Below are positions 15,320 to 24,836 of a DNA stretch of 64,000 nt, piece by piece. Where the stretch lies: assembly GCA_030680745.1 (NCBI GenBank), contig JAUXUR010000062.1, forward strand, positions 1 through 64,000. The letters run 5' to 3'. The position numbers were made by a program, and so were the translations under genes. Each line of letters opens with the position of its first letter. Within the stretch, counting starts at the first letter, position 1. The DNA comes from Alphaproteobacteria bacterium (GTDB lineage: Bacteria > Pseudomonadota > Alphaproteobacteria > JAUXUR01). The notes beneath the pieces were generated by a model. It saw only the letters and a list, made by a program, of their open reading frames with translations, did no database searches and had not been told where the DNA came from.

Positions 15320-18300
15320 CTAGCTACTTAAAAATCTTTCAACCCTTTCAATTCCTTTTCGCGCTTTATCATTATCACTTCTTGAAATATTCAACTTAAG
15401 CGCGTCCTCATAGCAATACAAAGCATCTTTATTCTGTTTTTTGGCATGTGAATAATAATTACCCATCCCCATCAATGCATCATAATTAAGTTTTTTGTAT
15501 CCATTCTTGCGCGCAATATCTTCGGCTTTTTGATAAAATTCATATTGCAAACGTTCAGGATCACGGGCATTCCCACGTCCTATCAGTGCCTCACACTCTA
15601 ATTTTGTATACCCATGATCACGCGCTATCTTTTCTCCTTCTTGATAAAATTCATATTGCAAACGTTCTGGATCACGAGCATTCCCACGTCCTATGAGTGC
15701 CCTACACTCTAATTCTTTGTACCCATTCTCATAGACTATCTTTTCGGCTTCTTGATAGCATTGCAACCCCTCAGGATCATGCGCATTCCCACGTCCTATG
15801 AGTGCCTCACACTCTAATTGTTTGAATCCCTTCTCATAGGCAATCTTTTCGGCTTTTTGATAAAATTCATATTGCAAACGTTCTGGATCACGGGCATTCC
15901 CACGTCCTATGAGTGCCCTACACTCTAATTCTTTGTACCCATTCTCATAGGCTATCTTTTCGGCTTCTTGATAGCATTGCAACCCCTCAGGATCACGCGC
16001 ATTCCCACGTCCTATCAGCGCATGACATAATAATTCTGTATAGCCATTCTCACGTGCTAACTTCTCAGCTTCTTGATAACACTTTAGCCTCTCAGGATCA
16101 CGCGCATTCCCACGTCCTATCAGTGCCTCACATTCTAATTCTTTGTACCCATTCTCATAGGCAATCTTTTCGGCATCTTGATAAAGTTCATATCGCAAAC
16201 ATTCAGGGTCACGGGCATTCCAACGTCCTATCAGTGCCTCACATTCTAATTGTTTGAATCCCTTCTCATAGGCAATCTTTTCGGCTTTTTGATAAAAATC
16301 AGATTGCAAACGTTCTGGATCACGGGCATTTCCAAGTCCTATCAAAGCTTGAACATAATATTCATTAAAACAATCACTTCCACAAAGCATTATCACTTTC
16401 TTAAAACAGATAAGGGCATTCTTACCATCTTTCAAAAAACAATAATGCTTTCCTTCTAAAATAAGCTTACGTAACTCTATATTTTTTAAATTATTTTCAT
16501 CCAGCTGCATTAAAAAATTGCTAGAACATACTGAATTATCCAGCTCCACAGAATCATCACTGGATCCGTTAATATTTTCTTCATTCAAAAATTCATGATG
16601 ATGATTATTATTTATTATAGTATCATTATTATCATCAGATAAGACGGATATTTCTATATTAACACATTCATCTTGTCCAACACGCTGCCTTTTATTTGCC
16701 CTTTGTTGAGAATCAATCCTATCACTTCTTTTTCTACCTAGAATATTTTGCGGCCTATCAATGCTTACAACGCTCTGGTTATTGACTGATTCTGGCTGAT
16801 TAAATCTATTTTGAACCGGCGTAGCGCGCTGCCTGTTTCTGTCCTCAACTACAGACAATACTTTTTCGCGCCGCTCGTTACTTACTTTACTGTTATAATA
16901 AGCAGGCACAATAACAATATCATTTATTATTACCTTTTTAGTGTTTTTTGATCGATGTGTATTCCTTGAATTTACTTTTTTATTAAACAATTCCCAAGCA
17001 AGCTTAGTGGCCTCTTCACGATTCATCCCGCCAGGCGTATAGTCGTGCAAAAGGATCATTTCAGCCATATCCAACCAAAATGTCTTTGTAAAACTATTTT
17101 TTTTCTCGTTCAAATCAGCAAATATACGCCAAGCATCATCCAATCGATTCATTTTGACGTAAATTTGTCCTTTGAAAATAGATGCATAATGACGATGTTT
17201 TTTTGTTTTGCTTTTTGATCCCTTTTTTTTAATAAGTACATCCAATTTTTTTATTAAATCTTCAACAAAAGAAGCGTTCGGCACATAATTTCTTTTAAGA
17301 TAAAGCTGAACATATACAAATAAAGCATTTTCTTTATCAAAAACGTTTTCTGCTTGTTGATACGCACCAATCAAAGACTGCTCGATGGTACAATCAGGAA
17401 GCATTTTTCTTTTTCCAAGAATAAAGTCTTTTATTTCAATAGCGCTAAATTCTTCAATAGGCTCGTCAATGTCATCATCCAATATTATATTATTTAAATG
17501 ATTAGAAGGAAGTATATTATTGTTTAAAATATTTTCTTGTATTTCTTGATTTTCAACAGAAACATTATTATTTAAAATTAACTCTGGCTGAATTTCAGAC
17601 TCATCATGCACGAATGTTGTGCAAATATCTGAAACTTGTTGCCTAGAATTCTCTTCTCCCTGCATTAAACGTAATCTTAACTCTGTAAGATATTTATCTT
17701 CTGCATCCTTTGCACGTGCATTTGTACCTTGATATCCCGTCGGCACTAATTTGTTGTAATGAATCCCTTTACACAAAAGAAATAAATCTTCTTTTACACT
17801 TCCACTATCATGCATAAAAGAATGACTCAAATAAATATTTTTATTTTCATTTGAATGGATATTATAAATATGAAGATTTTTATGTGTTAATAAGGCAAAA
17901 GCATTGATAAATGTATAAGGGATATTGAGAGGTTCATAGATTTTTTTTACAACATTATCATTGTCAAGAAATAATTTATTTGCATTAAAAGGAAGCTCAT
18001 ATTGTGTTTTTTTAATTTTATTTAAATATTCTTCAACACTAATATTTTCTGCATAATCATTTTTTATATATTCACGTAATTTTTCATTACGCTTTGTATA
18101 TCGAGGATCTTGATCAGCAAGCGCTTTAAGCATCGCATCAATAGCAGATTCGCGTGAGTCATATCCAAAAGCCCTAAAACCACACGCAAGATCTGTTGCT
18201 GAAATATAATATTCATTAAAAGTGATATTTGGCTTATCAGAAAGATACCAAGGTGTAGACCTATCTGGCCTTGCAGCATTAACAGCCTCATCAATCGTTG

Positions 18301-18370
18301 CATCTGAATAATTTACAGATAAAAAAAATACAAAAAACGACATAAGTACAAAAAAATACTTTTTTATCAT
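15320..18370 (-). CDS. Exported protein with OTU-like cysteine protease domain and 35/37-residue helical repeats
   Basis: A protein of 1016 residues. A Sec signal peptide (about 1-24) is followed at 55-210 by a region resembling OTU deubiquitinases: D60-x-x-C63-G-F-R-A matches the catalytic loop pattern, a NAFALLTHKNLHIYNI stretch fits the beta strands before the end, and H204 in GIHYNKL fits the catalytic histidine. A polar middle contains a bipartite nuclear-localisation-like cluster (RKR at 546-548, KRQR at 560-563). The C-terminal third holds eight near-identical repeats of 35 or 37 residues beginning ALIGRGNARDPE plus a degenerate ninth, TPR/Sel1-like. AAAGGT precedes the ATG. The gene lies between direct copies of the lon 3' end and is more AT-rich than lon. 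Deubiquitinase activity is inferred from motif spacing only. Confidence 0.75.
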   Translation of the reverse strand: MIKKYFFVLMSFFVFFLSVNYSDATIDEAVNAARPDRSTPWYLSDKPNITFNEYYISATDLACGFRAFGYDSRESAIDAMLKALADQDPRYTKRNEKLREYIKNDYAENISVEEYLNKIKKTQYELPFNANKLFLDNDNVVKKIYEPLNIPYTFINAFALLTHKNLHIYNIHSNENKNIYLSHSFMHDSGSVKEDLFLLCKGIHYNKLVPTGYQGTNARAKDAEDKYLTELRLRLMQGEENSRQQVSDICTTFVHDESEIQPELILNNNVSVENQEIQENILNNNILPSNHLNNIILDDDIDEPIEEFSAIEIKDFILGKRKMLPDCTIEQSLIGAYQQAENVFDKENALFVYVQLYLKRNYVPNASFVEDLIKKLDVLIKKKGSKSKTKKHRHYASIFKGQIYVKMNRLDDAWRIFADLNEKKNSFTKTFWLDMAEMILLHDYTPGGMNREEATKLAWELFNKKVNSRNTHRSKNTKKVIINDIVIVPAYYNSKVSNERREKVLSVVEDRNRQRATPVQNRFNQPESVNNQSVVSIDRPQNILGRKRSDRIDSQQRANKRQRVGQDECVNIEISVLSDDNNDTIINNNHHHEFLNEENINGSSDDSVELDNSVCSSNFLMQLDENNLKNIELRKLILEGKHYCFLKDGKNALICFKKVIMLCGSDCFNEYYVQALIGLGNARDPERLQSDFYQKAEKIAYEKGFKQLECEALIGRWNARDPECLRYELYQDAEKIAYENGYKELECEALIGRGNARDPERLKCYQEAEKLARENGYTELLCHALIGRGNARDPEGLQCYQEAEKIAYENGYKELECRALIGRGNARDPERLQYEFYQKAEKIAYEKGFKQLECEALIGRGNAHDPEGLQCYQEAEKIVYENGYKELECRALIGRGNARDPERLQYEFYQEGEKIARDHGYTKLECEALIGRGNARDPERLQYEFYQKAEDIARKNGYKKLNYDALMGMGNYYSHAKKQNKDALYCYEDALKLNISRSDNDKARKGIERVERFLSS
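15460..16360 (-). repeat. Tandem in-gene repeats of 105/111 bases
   Basis: Eight coding repeats of two lengths, roughly alternating later in the array: the longer carry a YEFYQ-type insert, the shorter go straight to CYQ. Units 4 and 6, and 1 and 5, are almost identical, which points to recent unequal recombination. They encode TPR-like helix pairs in the exported OTU-like protein. Confidence 0.9.
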
Positions 18371-18568
18371 AGCAATACCTTTAGATTAATAAAAAATAAT
18401 TATTATTTTAGTATAAAATCAATAAAAAATCAAATACATTCTAAAAAATTAATAAAAAAATAAAAATCAAGCTAATTATTGCCAACTTTTAATTCCATTC
18501 TCTATCATTATAAGAATTACTTACAATCTTATTTTTCTTATCTTTATGCAAATAAATCATTTTTAAGA

Positions 18569-18736
18569 GATCATATTTATATAGTGCCTGTTAAAACGAT
18601 TAAAGAAGTGCTTGCACATGCTTTAACCGCTAAACTGGTTCCTATTGAATGGGTAGAAGCTGAAGATCCTCCAAAAGCACTTCCCATTGCAGATGCTTCA
18701 AAGGATGATCTTGAAAGAGGTTTAACGACGCATTGA
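18569..18736 (+). pseudogene. lon: Duplicated 3' fragment of lon (possible attachment-site copy)
   Basis: This encodes the last 56 or so residues of Lon in frame, ending ERGLTTH, and is joined upstream to unrelated sequence, giving a chance 85-codon frame without a recognisable start region. It lacks the Lon terminator. As it cannot fold into either the ATPase or the protease domain it is a remnant. The arrangement, an intact lon whose tail is repeated beyond an accessory gene, resembles the product of site-specific or homologous insertion into a gene end, with this copy as the displaced original tail. No integrase is encoded between the copies. Confidence 0.88.
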
Positions 18737-18774
18737 ATTTAATTTTAAATTCAAAACCTGCAAACAATAGTCCA

Positions 18775-18893
18775 TCAATCTACGGGCAATTTTTATCTTT
18801 ATGATAGAAACTTGCCCACACATCTTTGTTACCCTGGATCTACGTATGAAGCTTTGCATCAACGAGCCCAGGGAAACAATGGCAATGGGACAA
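18775..18893 (-). repeat. Dispersed repeat family I, copy D (internally deleted)
   Basis: It begins with the family terminus CAATCTACGGG and the following 55 bases match the reverse complement of the right end of copy B (TTTTTATCTTTATG and CTTGCCCACACA segments). It then jumps to the stretch around TACGTATGAAGCTTTGC and ends near GGGAAACAATGG. It is therefore an inverted, internally deleted copy. Confidence 0.7.
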
Positions 18894-19008
18894 AATTCTA
18901 AGATAACAATATAAACTGTCCTGTAAAGTAAAGAGATCTATGTAAATATAGTTCTTAAATATCAATGGTTTGAAATACTTGTTGGTAATCATATGCCCGT
19001 GACTTATT

Positions 19009-19198
19009 CCTGAGAGATCCACACAAAATAATTCTGTAACATATTGAAAATAATAGAAACCCGTGCGGCATCCAGCCCCAAAATCAACATTTATAACTTT
19101 TGAAAGGCTATTTTCTAGATTGCTTCTTCGTCTTCGACTCATCGCAACGACGAAATCCTAAGATTTCGCTGTGTTTAAATTCGTGTGGATCTCTCAGG
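19009..19198 (-). repeat. Dispersed repeat family II, copy 2 (complete, MITE-like)
   Basis: This 190-base element is bounded by CCTGAGAGATCCACAC and its exact reverse complement. The outer flanks ACTTATT and ACTTGTT may be a seven-base target duplication with one mismatch. The core matches copy 1 at the window start in inverse orientation. It contains no transposase; a short arginine-rich frame across the core is not thought to be a gene. Confidence 0.85.
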
Positions 19199-19254
19199 AC
19201 TTGTTCGCGGCACGTAGGAAGTTACTATAATTATCCACAAGCTTCCACAAAATT

Positions 19255-20238
19255 TTATTCTGGCGTATACATCAAAATATCTAATATTTGATCATCTGGA
19301 ACATCTGGCTTTTCGCTATATATTGCATAATCATTATCATCAAAAAATCTACGTGAATAATTATTTTCCTTAAAATTACTAGAAAGATCACGTATAAATA
19401 AATACCATCCACCATAATCAATTCGCTTAATAACAATAGGAAGAGCTGGAATATAGAAATGTTTACCATTCACAACATAATGCCAATATTGGTAATCACT
19501 CATGGCTCTATCACCATAAAATACATTTTCAGATTTGATATAGATATGGTTTCTCAGCTTATAATCACATTGAATAACATCTGCATGCCTTATAAAATGA
19601 CAAGAGATTTGTGTTACCAGATTTTCTAATTTTTTATCTATCTCTTTTTTTTTATATTCTTCAGACTCTAAATCAGCTTCTCCAAGTTCAAGCAACATAC
19701 AACAATTTAAAGTTCCTTTTATCTCTTCAGGTAAAGATTTAAACTTATCTGTATTTACATCATCCAAGCTTAATTCATTGAAAAATCGTCCATCCGGGAT
19801 AGGATTATACCGATTAACATAATATTCAGGAACACTATACAACTTGGCATTCTGTCGCGTTAACGACATCGTTTTTATCCAAAAATAAGCATGAATAACC
19901 GCTTGATGCGGATTAAATTTCTGAAGCTGAATCATTCGCTCAACAAAGGACTTGCGTCGAACAATAACCTCGTATGAATCAGAATCATTATAAATACCAT
20001 AATACTGCGAACAAACAACAAGCGCATATTCTTTATTTGTTTCCTTCTCACAAACCTTAAAAACCTGTGATTCACCTCCTGAAGCAATAAACTTTTTATA
20101 TTCAAAACGATCAAAAAAATCATCTTGTGTGACGATAGTGCCTATTGGATATAATTGTTCAAATTCAGGCAATAATGCAAAAAGTTTAAGGTGCAGCAAC
20201 ATTAAAAAAGAAAAAACAAGAATACAAAATTTTTTCAT
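19255..20238 (-). CDS. Exported protein-kinase-like protein
   Basis: A 327-residue protein with a Sec signal peptide (about 1-21, ending LFA). The remainder resembles a eukaryotic-type kinase fold: a glycine-rich loop (ASGGESQVF, 52-60), a beta-3 strand YALVV in which the usual ATP-anchoring lysine is V74, a possible alpha-C glutamate (E100), a hinge-like LLELGEADL, a catalytic loop D225-Y-K227-L-R-N230 with the exact D-x-K-x-x-N spacing, and DYG (274-276) after a hydrophobic strand as a DFG equivalent. The gap between N230 and D274 is about 30 residues longer than in typical kinases. GAGG lies before the ATG. The missing lysine leaves open a pseudokinase. The presence of a signal peptide suggests a target outside the cytoplasm. 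No close family is recognised. Confidence 0.6.
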   Translation of the reverse strand: MKKFCILVFSFLMLLHLKLFALLPEFEQLYPIGTIVTQDDFFDRFEYKKFIASGGESQVFKVCEKETNKEYALVVCSQYYGIYNDSDSYEVIVRRKSFVERMIQLQKFNPHQAVIHAYFWIKTMSLTRQNAKLYSVPEYYVNRYNPIPDGRFFNELSLDDVNTDKFKSLPEEIKGTLNCCMLLELGEADLESEEYKKKEIDKKLENLVTQISCHFIRHADVIQCDYKLRNHIYIKSENVFYGDRAMSDYQYWHYVVNGKHFYIPALPIVIKRIDYGGWYLFIRDLSSNFKENNYSRRFFDDNDYAIYSEKPDVPDDQILDILMYTPE

Positions 20239-20504
20239 ATTGACCTCGATCTTAGAAAGAAAAAATGATTTGTATCATTTTTGCATACAATATACAATTC
20301 GTTTTTATTAAAATACAAAAGACAATAAACGAAGATTAGAATCATAAAAAATTAAATAATATTGTAAAATCAAAGGAATATAACTCTAGATTTAAATAAT
20401 AAATAACATGCGATGTTTTTTAAAACAAAAATCACTTAACTTTAAATAAAGATTTACAAAAACAATACATTAATTGACTACAGCAGTCGCATTTCAAGCA
20501 AAAC

Positions 20505-22865
20505 CTACGCCGCTTTAATTTCTTTCAAAAAGCGATCAACTTCTTCTGATAATTTTGACGATTGATTAGTAAGTGCGTCCGCTGCAATGAGCACATCACT
20601 TGCCATATTTCCTGTTTCAGAAGCAGCAATACTCACTTCAATGATATTCGATGACACTTCTTGCGTTCCTTGGGCTGTCTGCTGAACATTCATTGCGATT
20701 TCTTTAGTCGCTGCTCCTTGCTGATCAACAGCCGAGGATATACTTGTTGCAATATCATTAAGCTCTGAAATAACTGAACCAATTATTTCAATGGATTTCA
20801 CCGCATCATTTGTTGAGTTTTGAATCGACAAAATCTGTCCTGCAATCTCATCGGTTGCCCTTGCTGTTTGATTTGCTAAATCTTTTACTTCAGATGCAAC
20901 AACAGCAAAACCACGACCCGCCTCACCGGCACGTGCCGCTTCAATGGTAGCATTCAATGCTAATAGATTAGTCTTACCTGCAATTTCTGTAATTAGATTA
21001 ACAACTTCACCAATTTTATGTACGGCATTCGCTAAAAATTGAATCGTCGTATTCGTTGATTTAGCTTGCCCAACAGCTTTTGTACAAATAAGGGTTGATT
21101 GTGATACTTGTCGCGCTATTTCTTGAATTGAATGGGAAAGCTGTTCAGCGGCTGACGCAACAGTCTGAACATTAGCTGAAGCTTGCTCAGAAGCCGCAGC
21201 AACAATATTTGAATTATGATTCGTCTTTTCAGCATTATTTGCCATAATTTCTGCAGATGATTTAAGTTGGCTGGCCGATGATGCAACCAATCCAACTACA
21301 TCCTTAACTGAAGATTCAAAATCATTAGCAAGTTTTACCTGAGTCGTTACGACATTCCACGTAGACATTACACTTATATATTTACCATTTTTATCTAATA
21401 TTGCGGACGCTTGTAAATCAACCCAATCATTTCCTATTTTTATGCGTGTTTTATAAGGAAGATTATTTGGATTTGAAAGTAATTTTCTTTGATGGTCTGG
21501 ATTCTTATGAAATTGGTGTATTTTGGTGCCTATCAATTCAGAAGACTTAAAACCATAAAATTGTTCAAATGTTTCCATCATCGTTAAACTTGATTTATTA
21601 CCATAGCTTATTGCAAAATCTTTTTGAGGGTCAGCCACCAAAATACTGAGTGGCATTTCTTCTACCATTTGCTGCAATTGAAAAGATTTCCCAACTATTT
21701 CCTTCAAATTATTTAATGCTTTTGCAATCATACCAATTTCATCATTGCGCGACACATCAACATGGATTGTCGTATCACCAGCTGAGATAGCGTTAATATT
21801 GGATTGCAATATTCCAATAGGCCTAACAACCCGCCTAACAATTACAAAAATGGCAAACGAAGCTAAAGAAAAACCAATGATTAGAGCAATTGCAGCAATT
21901 ATTGCATTTGTGAACGATTTTTGATTGTCACTTTGAGATAAATTATTTTCTATTTCATTTACTTGATCCGAAAAAATACTCACATCACTCAAAAATTTTG
22001 TAGTTTTTTCAAACCATTCGTCCGCATTTAATTGATAATGAATACCTTTAATGCCATTTTCAAATACTTTTTCTACAACAACTTGGTAATTTTCAACAAA
22101 GGATTGCTTAAGCTTTATATACTTTTCAGAAAGCGCTTTTTTTAAAATAGGACCTTCAAGCAATCCTTCTATTAATCTGAACATTGTCGCTGCAACAGGC
22201 AAATGCCCCATCAAATCCCGCAAATCCTCTTTTTCGATAGTTTTATCTAACGAAATGATTTTTGTAAAGCGCCCTCTTAATTCACTCAACTCATTAGAAA
22301 CAAAAGATAAATATCTTTTTATTTGCTCTAAATGATCAAAAGGTGTTTCTTCATAAAGATACACATTAATTAAATCAGCAAGATTACTCATTGAAATATA
22401 TAAAGTCGCAACAGATTTTAAATAATGAATACCTACGTCCAAATCCCTTTTAGAAAGTGGTTGCGATGCTGCAATATCAACTTTTTTAAAAAACTCACGT
22501 ATTTCTTCTTTGTTTTTAAGTATTTGATTAATAGTTGCATCTCTCCCCGGAAAATCATTAAACAACTTAACAGATGTAATCACTTTTTCTAATAATTCAT
22601 CAGCAGTTTGTCGAGCATCCTCAATTTTTTTCTTTTGATCTGTAGCAATAGGGTCTTCTTTAGACAAAGCAAGCATAATACCGCCACGTGCATTAAAACT
22701 TGCATCTGCACTGTCAAATAAATTATTTAAAATATCATTTATTTGAATTGTTTCTCGGGCAAGACGTGAAGTTTCGTATGAATGATAAAATGAAATACTT
22801 GAATAACTGATAACAAGAATGACCAAAGCCGAGACTATACCTATAAGCGTTGTACGAATGCTCAT
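20505..22865 (-). CDS. Methyl-accepting chemotaxis protein with HAMP and PAS domains
   Basis: Transmembrane chemoreceptor of 786 residues. TM1 is at about 5-27, a helical periplasmic sensor region extends to about 315, and TM2 spans about 318-345. It is followed by a HAMP linker ([18 protein letters not shown]), a PAS-like segment (about 400-510) and the signalling domain with its highly conserved tip ([21 protein letters not shown]). GGGGAAG precedes the start. There is no C-terminal CheR-tethering pentapeptide of the enteric type. No other che or flagellar genes are near, so its partners must be elsewhere. The cytoplasmic PAS domain suggests redox or energy sensing in addition to a periplasmic input. 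Confidence 0.93.
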   Translation of the reverse strand: MSIRTTLIGIVSALVILVISYSSISFYHSYETSRLARETIQINDILNNLFDSADASFNARGGIMLALSKEDPIATDQKKKIEDARQTADELLEKVITSVKLFNDFPGRDATINQILKNKEEIREFFKKVDIAASQPLSKRDLDVGIHYLKSVATLYISMSNLADLINVYLYEETPFDHLEQIKRYLSFVSNELSELRGRFTKIISLDKTIEKEDLRDLMGHLPVAATMFRLIEGLLEGPILKKALSEKYIKLKQSFVENYQVVVEKVFENGIKGIHYQLNADEWFEKTTKFLSDVSIFSDQVNEIENNLSQSDNQKSFTNAIIAAIALIIGFSLASFAIFVIVRRVVRPIGILQSNINAISAGDTTIHVDVSRNDEIGMIAKALNNLKEIVGKSFQLQQMVEEMPLSILVADPQKDFAISYGNKSSLTMMETFEQFYGFKSSELIGTKIHQFHKNPDHQRKLLSNPNNLPYKTRIKIGNDWVDLQASAILDKNGKYISVMSTWNVVTTQVKLANDFESSVKDVVGLVASSASQLKSSAEIMANNAEKTNHNSNIVAAASEQASANVQTVASAAEQLSHSIQEIARQVSQSTLICTKAVGQAKSTNTTIQFLANAVHKIGEVVNLITEIAGKTNLLALNATIEAARAGEAGRGFAVVASEVKDLANQTARATDEIAGQILSIQNSTNDAVKSIEIIGSVISELNDIATSISSAVDQQGAATKEIAMNVQQTAQGTQEVSSNIIEVSIAASETGNMASDVLIAADALTNQSSKLSEEVDRFLKEIKAA

Positions 22866-23040
22866 TAACTTCCCCTAAGAAACTTATTTTTAATTGCTAC
22901 TTATTATTTAAACTATGCAGGATTTTTTTACAAACATATAGACGTAACATTGTCTTTAATGTGTCGTACTGACACTTGATGATTGATCAAAAAAAGTGGT
23001 AATGTGTAGAACATTTGTACCATTGACAAGGTTTTTAAAG

Positions 23041-23328
23041 ATGACGATCACCCGTGAGACCGTAAAAAAAGTTGCACATCTAGCAAGAATAGAGATAAAA
23101 GATGATGAAGAAACACAATTTGCAGACGAATTAAACAAGATTGTTGCCTGGATTGAACAGCTTAATGAGGTTAACACATGCAATGTTGAACCCCTTGATC
23201 ATGCTGTTTCCTATTCTTTAAGAATGCGTGAAGATTCGCCTGAATCCAACAATCATGCCTCAGATATTCTTAAAAATGCTCAAGAAACAGTTTTAGACTT
23301 TTTTTCAGTCCCTAAAGTCGTTGAATAG
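23041..23328 (+). CDS. gatC: Aspartyl/glutamyl-tRNA amidotransferase subunit C
   Basis: Small subunit stabilising the GatAB complex that converts misacylated Glu-tRNA(Gln) or Asp-tRNA(Asn) to the amide form. It has 95 residues and begins MTITRETVKKVAHLARIEI, the canonical opening; the ATG is preceded by AAGG, so the upstream in-frame codon at 22996 is not used. The mid-region NEVNTCNVEPLDHA and the C-terminal FSVPKVVE are typical. It leads the gatCAB operon. Confidence 0.95.
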   Translation: MTITRETVKKVAHLARIEIKDDEETQFADELNKIVAWIEQLNEVNTCNVEPLDHAVSYSLRMREDSPESNNHASDILKNAQETVLDFFSVPKVVE

Positions 23329-23340
23329 GTGATAGCCAAT

Positions 23341-24834
23341 ATGTCCAAACAATCAGAATTATGCACATTAACAATTGCAAGCGCCAAAGAAAAATTATTA
23401 AAAGGTGAAATCACAGCTGTTGAGCTTACCGAAGCACATTTAAAACAAATGGATGCCCAAAAGCATTTAAATGCTTTTATTACCCCCACACCAGAGCTCG
23501 CATTACAACAAGCAAAAGAATCAGATAAACGCTATCAAAAGAATGAAGCTAAATTATTAGATGGGATGCCCATCGGCGTTAAAGATCTTTTTTGTACAAA
23601 AGACACAAGAACTACAGCAGGCTCCCATATTTTAGAAAATTTTGTACCCCCTTATGAATCAGGGGTGACCAGTAAATTATGGTCAAATGGCGCCTTAATG
23701 GTTGGCAAAACAAATATGGACGAATTTGCTATGGGGTCTGCCAATATCACTAGTTATTTTGGTTCAGTCAAAAATCCATGGAGAAAAAAGGGCTCAAACA
23801 CCCCAGAAAATTTAGTGCCCGGCGGATCATCAGGTGGATCAGCTTCAGCTGTTGCTGCCAATATGTGTCTGGCTTCTTTAGGTTCTGATACAGGTGGCTC
23901 CATCCGTCAACCCGCTGCTTTTTGTGGTCTTGTAGGTCTTTTACCTACTTATGGACGATGTTCACGTTACGGTATGGTTGCTTTTGCATCCTCTTTGGAT
24001 CAAGCAGGTCCTTTAACGAAAACAGTTGAAGATGCTGCTCTTTTATTCCAAGGTATTGCAGGTTTTGATCCCAAAGATTCAACATCTGCTGATGTGCCCC
24101 TCCCCAATTTTCAAAAAGCACTAACTGGCAACATTAAAGGAATGCGTATTGGCATTCCCAAAGAATATCGTTTAGACGGCATGCCACAACGCATTGAAAA
24201 ATTATGGCAAGAAGGCATTGATTGGTTAAAAGATGCTGGCGCTGAAATTGTTGACGTTTCATTACCGCATACAAAATATGCGCTTCCTTGTTACTATATT
24301 ATAGCACCCGCAGAAGCATCGTCTAATCTTGCACGCTATGATGGTGTTCGTTTTGGTCATCGCGCTTCTGGTAAAACATTAAATGAAATGTACGCTAAAA
24401 CGCGTGGTGAAGGTTTTGGACGCGAAGTTAAACGTCGTATATTGATTGGCACTTACGTGCTCTCTTCAGGCTATTACGATGCGTATTACGTTAAAGCACT
24501 TCGCATTCGCAAACTTATTCGTGACGATTTCATGAAAGTTTATGAAAAAGTAGATGCATTATTAACCCCTTCGACACCGAATCCTGCTTTTGAAATTGGT
24601 CAAAAAATGGATGATCCTTTATCAATGTATCTTAATGATGCTTTCACCGTTACCGTCAACTTAGCTGGTCTTCCAGGCCTTTCAATCCCTGCAGGATTTA
24701 CAGATGACGAACTTCCGTTAGGATTGCAAGTTATTGGGAAGCCTTTTGATGAAGGCACCATTTTGAACATTGGTAGTGTAATTGAAAAATCTTCTGGCTT
24801 TTTAGAAAAAGCACGTCTTATTAGAGGAAACTAA
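23341..24834 (+). CDS. gatA: Aspartyl/glutamyl-tRNA amidotransferase subunit A
   Basis: Amidase-signature subunit that liberates ammonia from glutamine and channels it to GatB. The Ser-cisSer-Lys triad is in place: lysine in GVKDLF and serines in the [13 protein letters not shown] and [12 protein letters not shown] segments. The preferred ATG lies 12 bases after the gatC stop codon and gives about 497 residues; a GTG directly abutting the stop codon is an alternative. It is followed two bases later by gatB, a compact operon. Confidence 0.96.
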   Translation: MSKQSELCTLTIASAKEKLLKGEITAVELTEAHLKQMDAQKHLNAFITPTPELALQQAKESDKRYQKNEAKLLDGMPIGVKDLFCTKDTRTTAGSHILENFVPPYESGVTSKLWSNGALMVGKTNMDEFAMGSANITSYFGSVKNPWRKKGSNTPENLVPGGSSGGSASAVAANMCLASLGSDTGGSIRQPAAFCGLVGLLPTYGRCSRYGMVAFASSLDQAGPLTKTVEDAALLFQGIAGFDPKDSTSADVPLPNFQKALTGNIKGMRIGIPKEYRLDGMPQRIEKLWQEGIDWLKDAGAEIVDVSLPHTKYALPCYYIIAPAEASSNLARYDGVRFGHRASGKTLNEMYAKTRGEGFGREVKRRILIGTYVLSSGYYDAYYVKALRIRKLIRDDFMKVYEKVDALLTPSTPNPAFEIGQKMDDPLSMYLNDAFTVTVNLAGLPGLSIPAGFTDDELPLGLQVIGKPFDEGTILNIGSVIEKSSGFLEKARLIRGN

Positions 24835-24836
24835 AA

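Noticed and set aside
15913-16257. Plus-strand gene rich in histidine and serine
   Set aside because: It is the antisense frame of the coding repeats and reflects their periodicity.
15460-16360. Regularly spaced repeats resembling a CRISPR array
   Set aside because: The period is 105 or 111 bases without unique spacers, and the whole stretch is one open frame encoding TPR-like units.
18479-18736. An 85-codon gene
   Set aside because: Its last 56 codons are a copy of the lon 3' end and the first part has no ribosome-binding site or homology; treated as a remnant.
22956-22980. GTGTC-GTACT-GACAC hairpin before gatC as a riboswitch or T-box
   Set aside because: Only a five-pair stem with no further conserved leader structure; too little to support.
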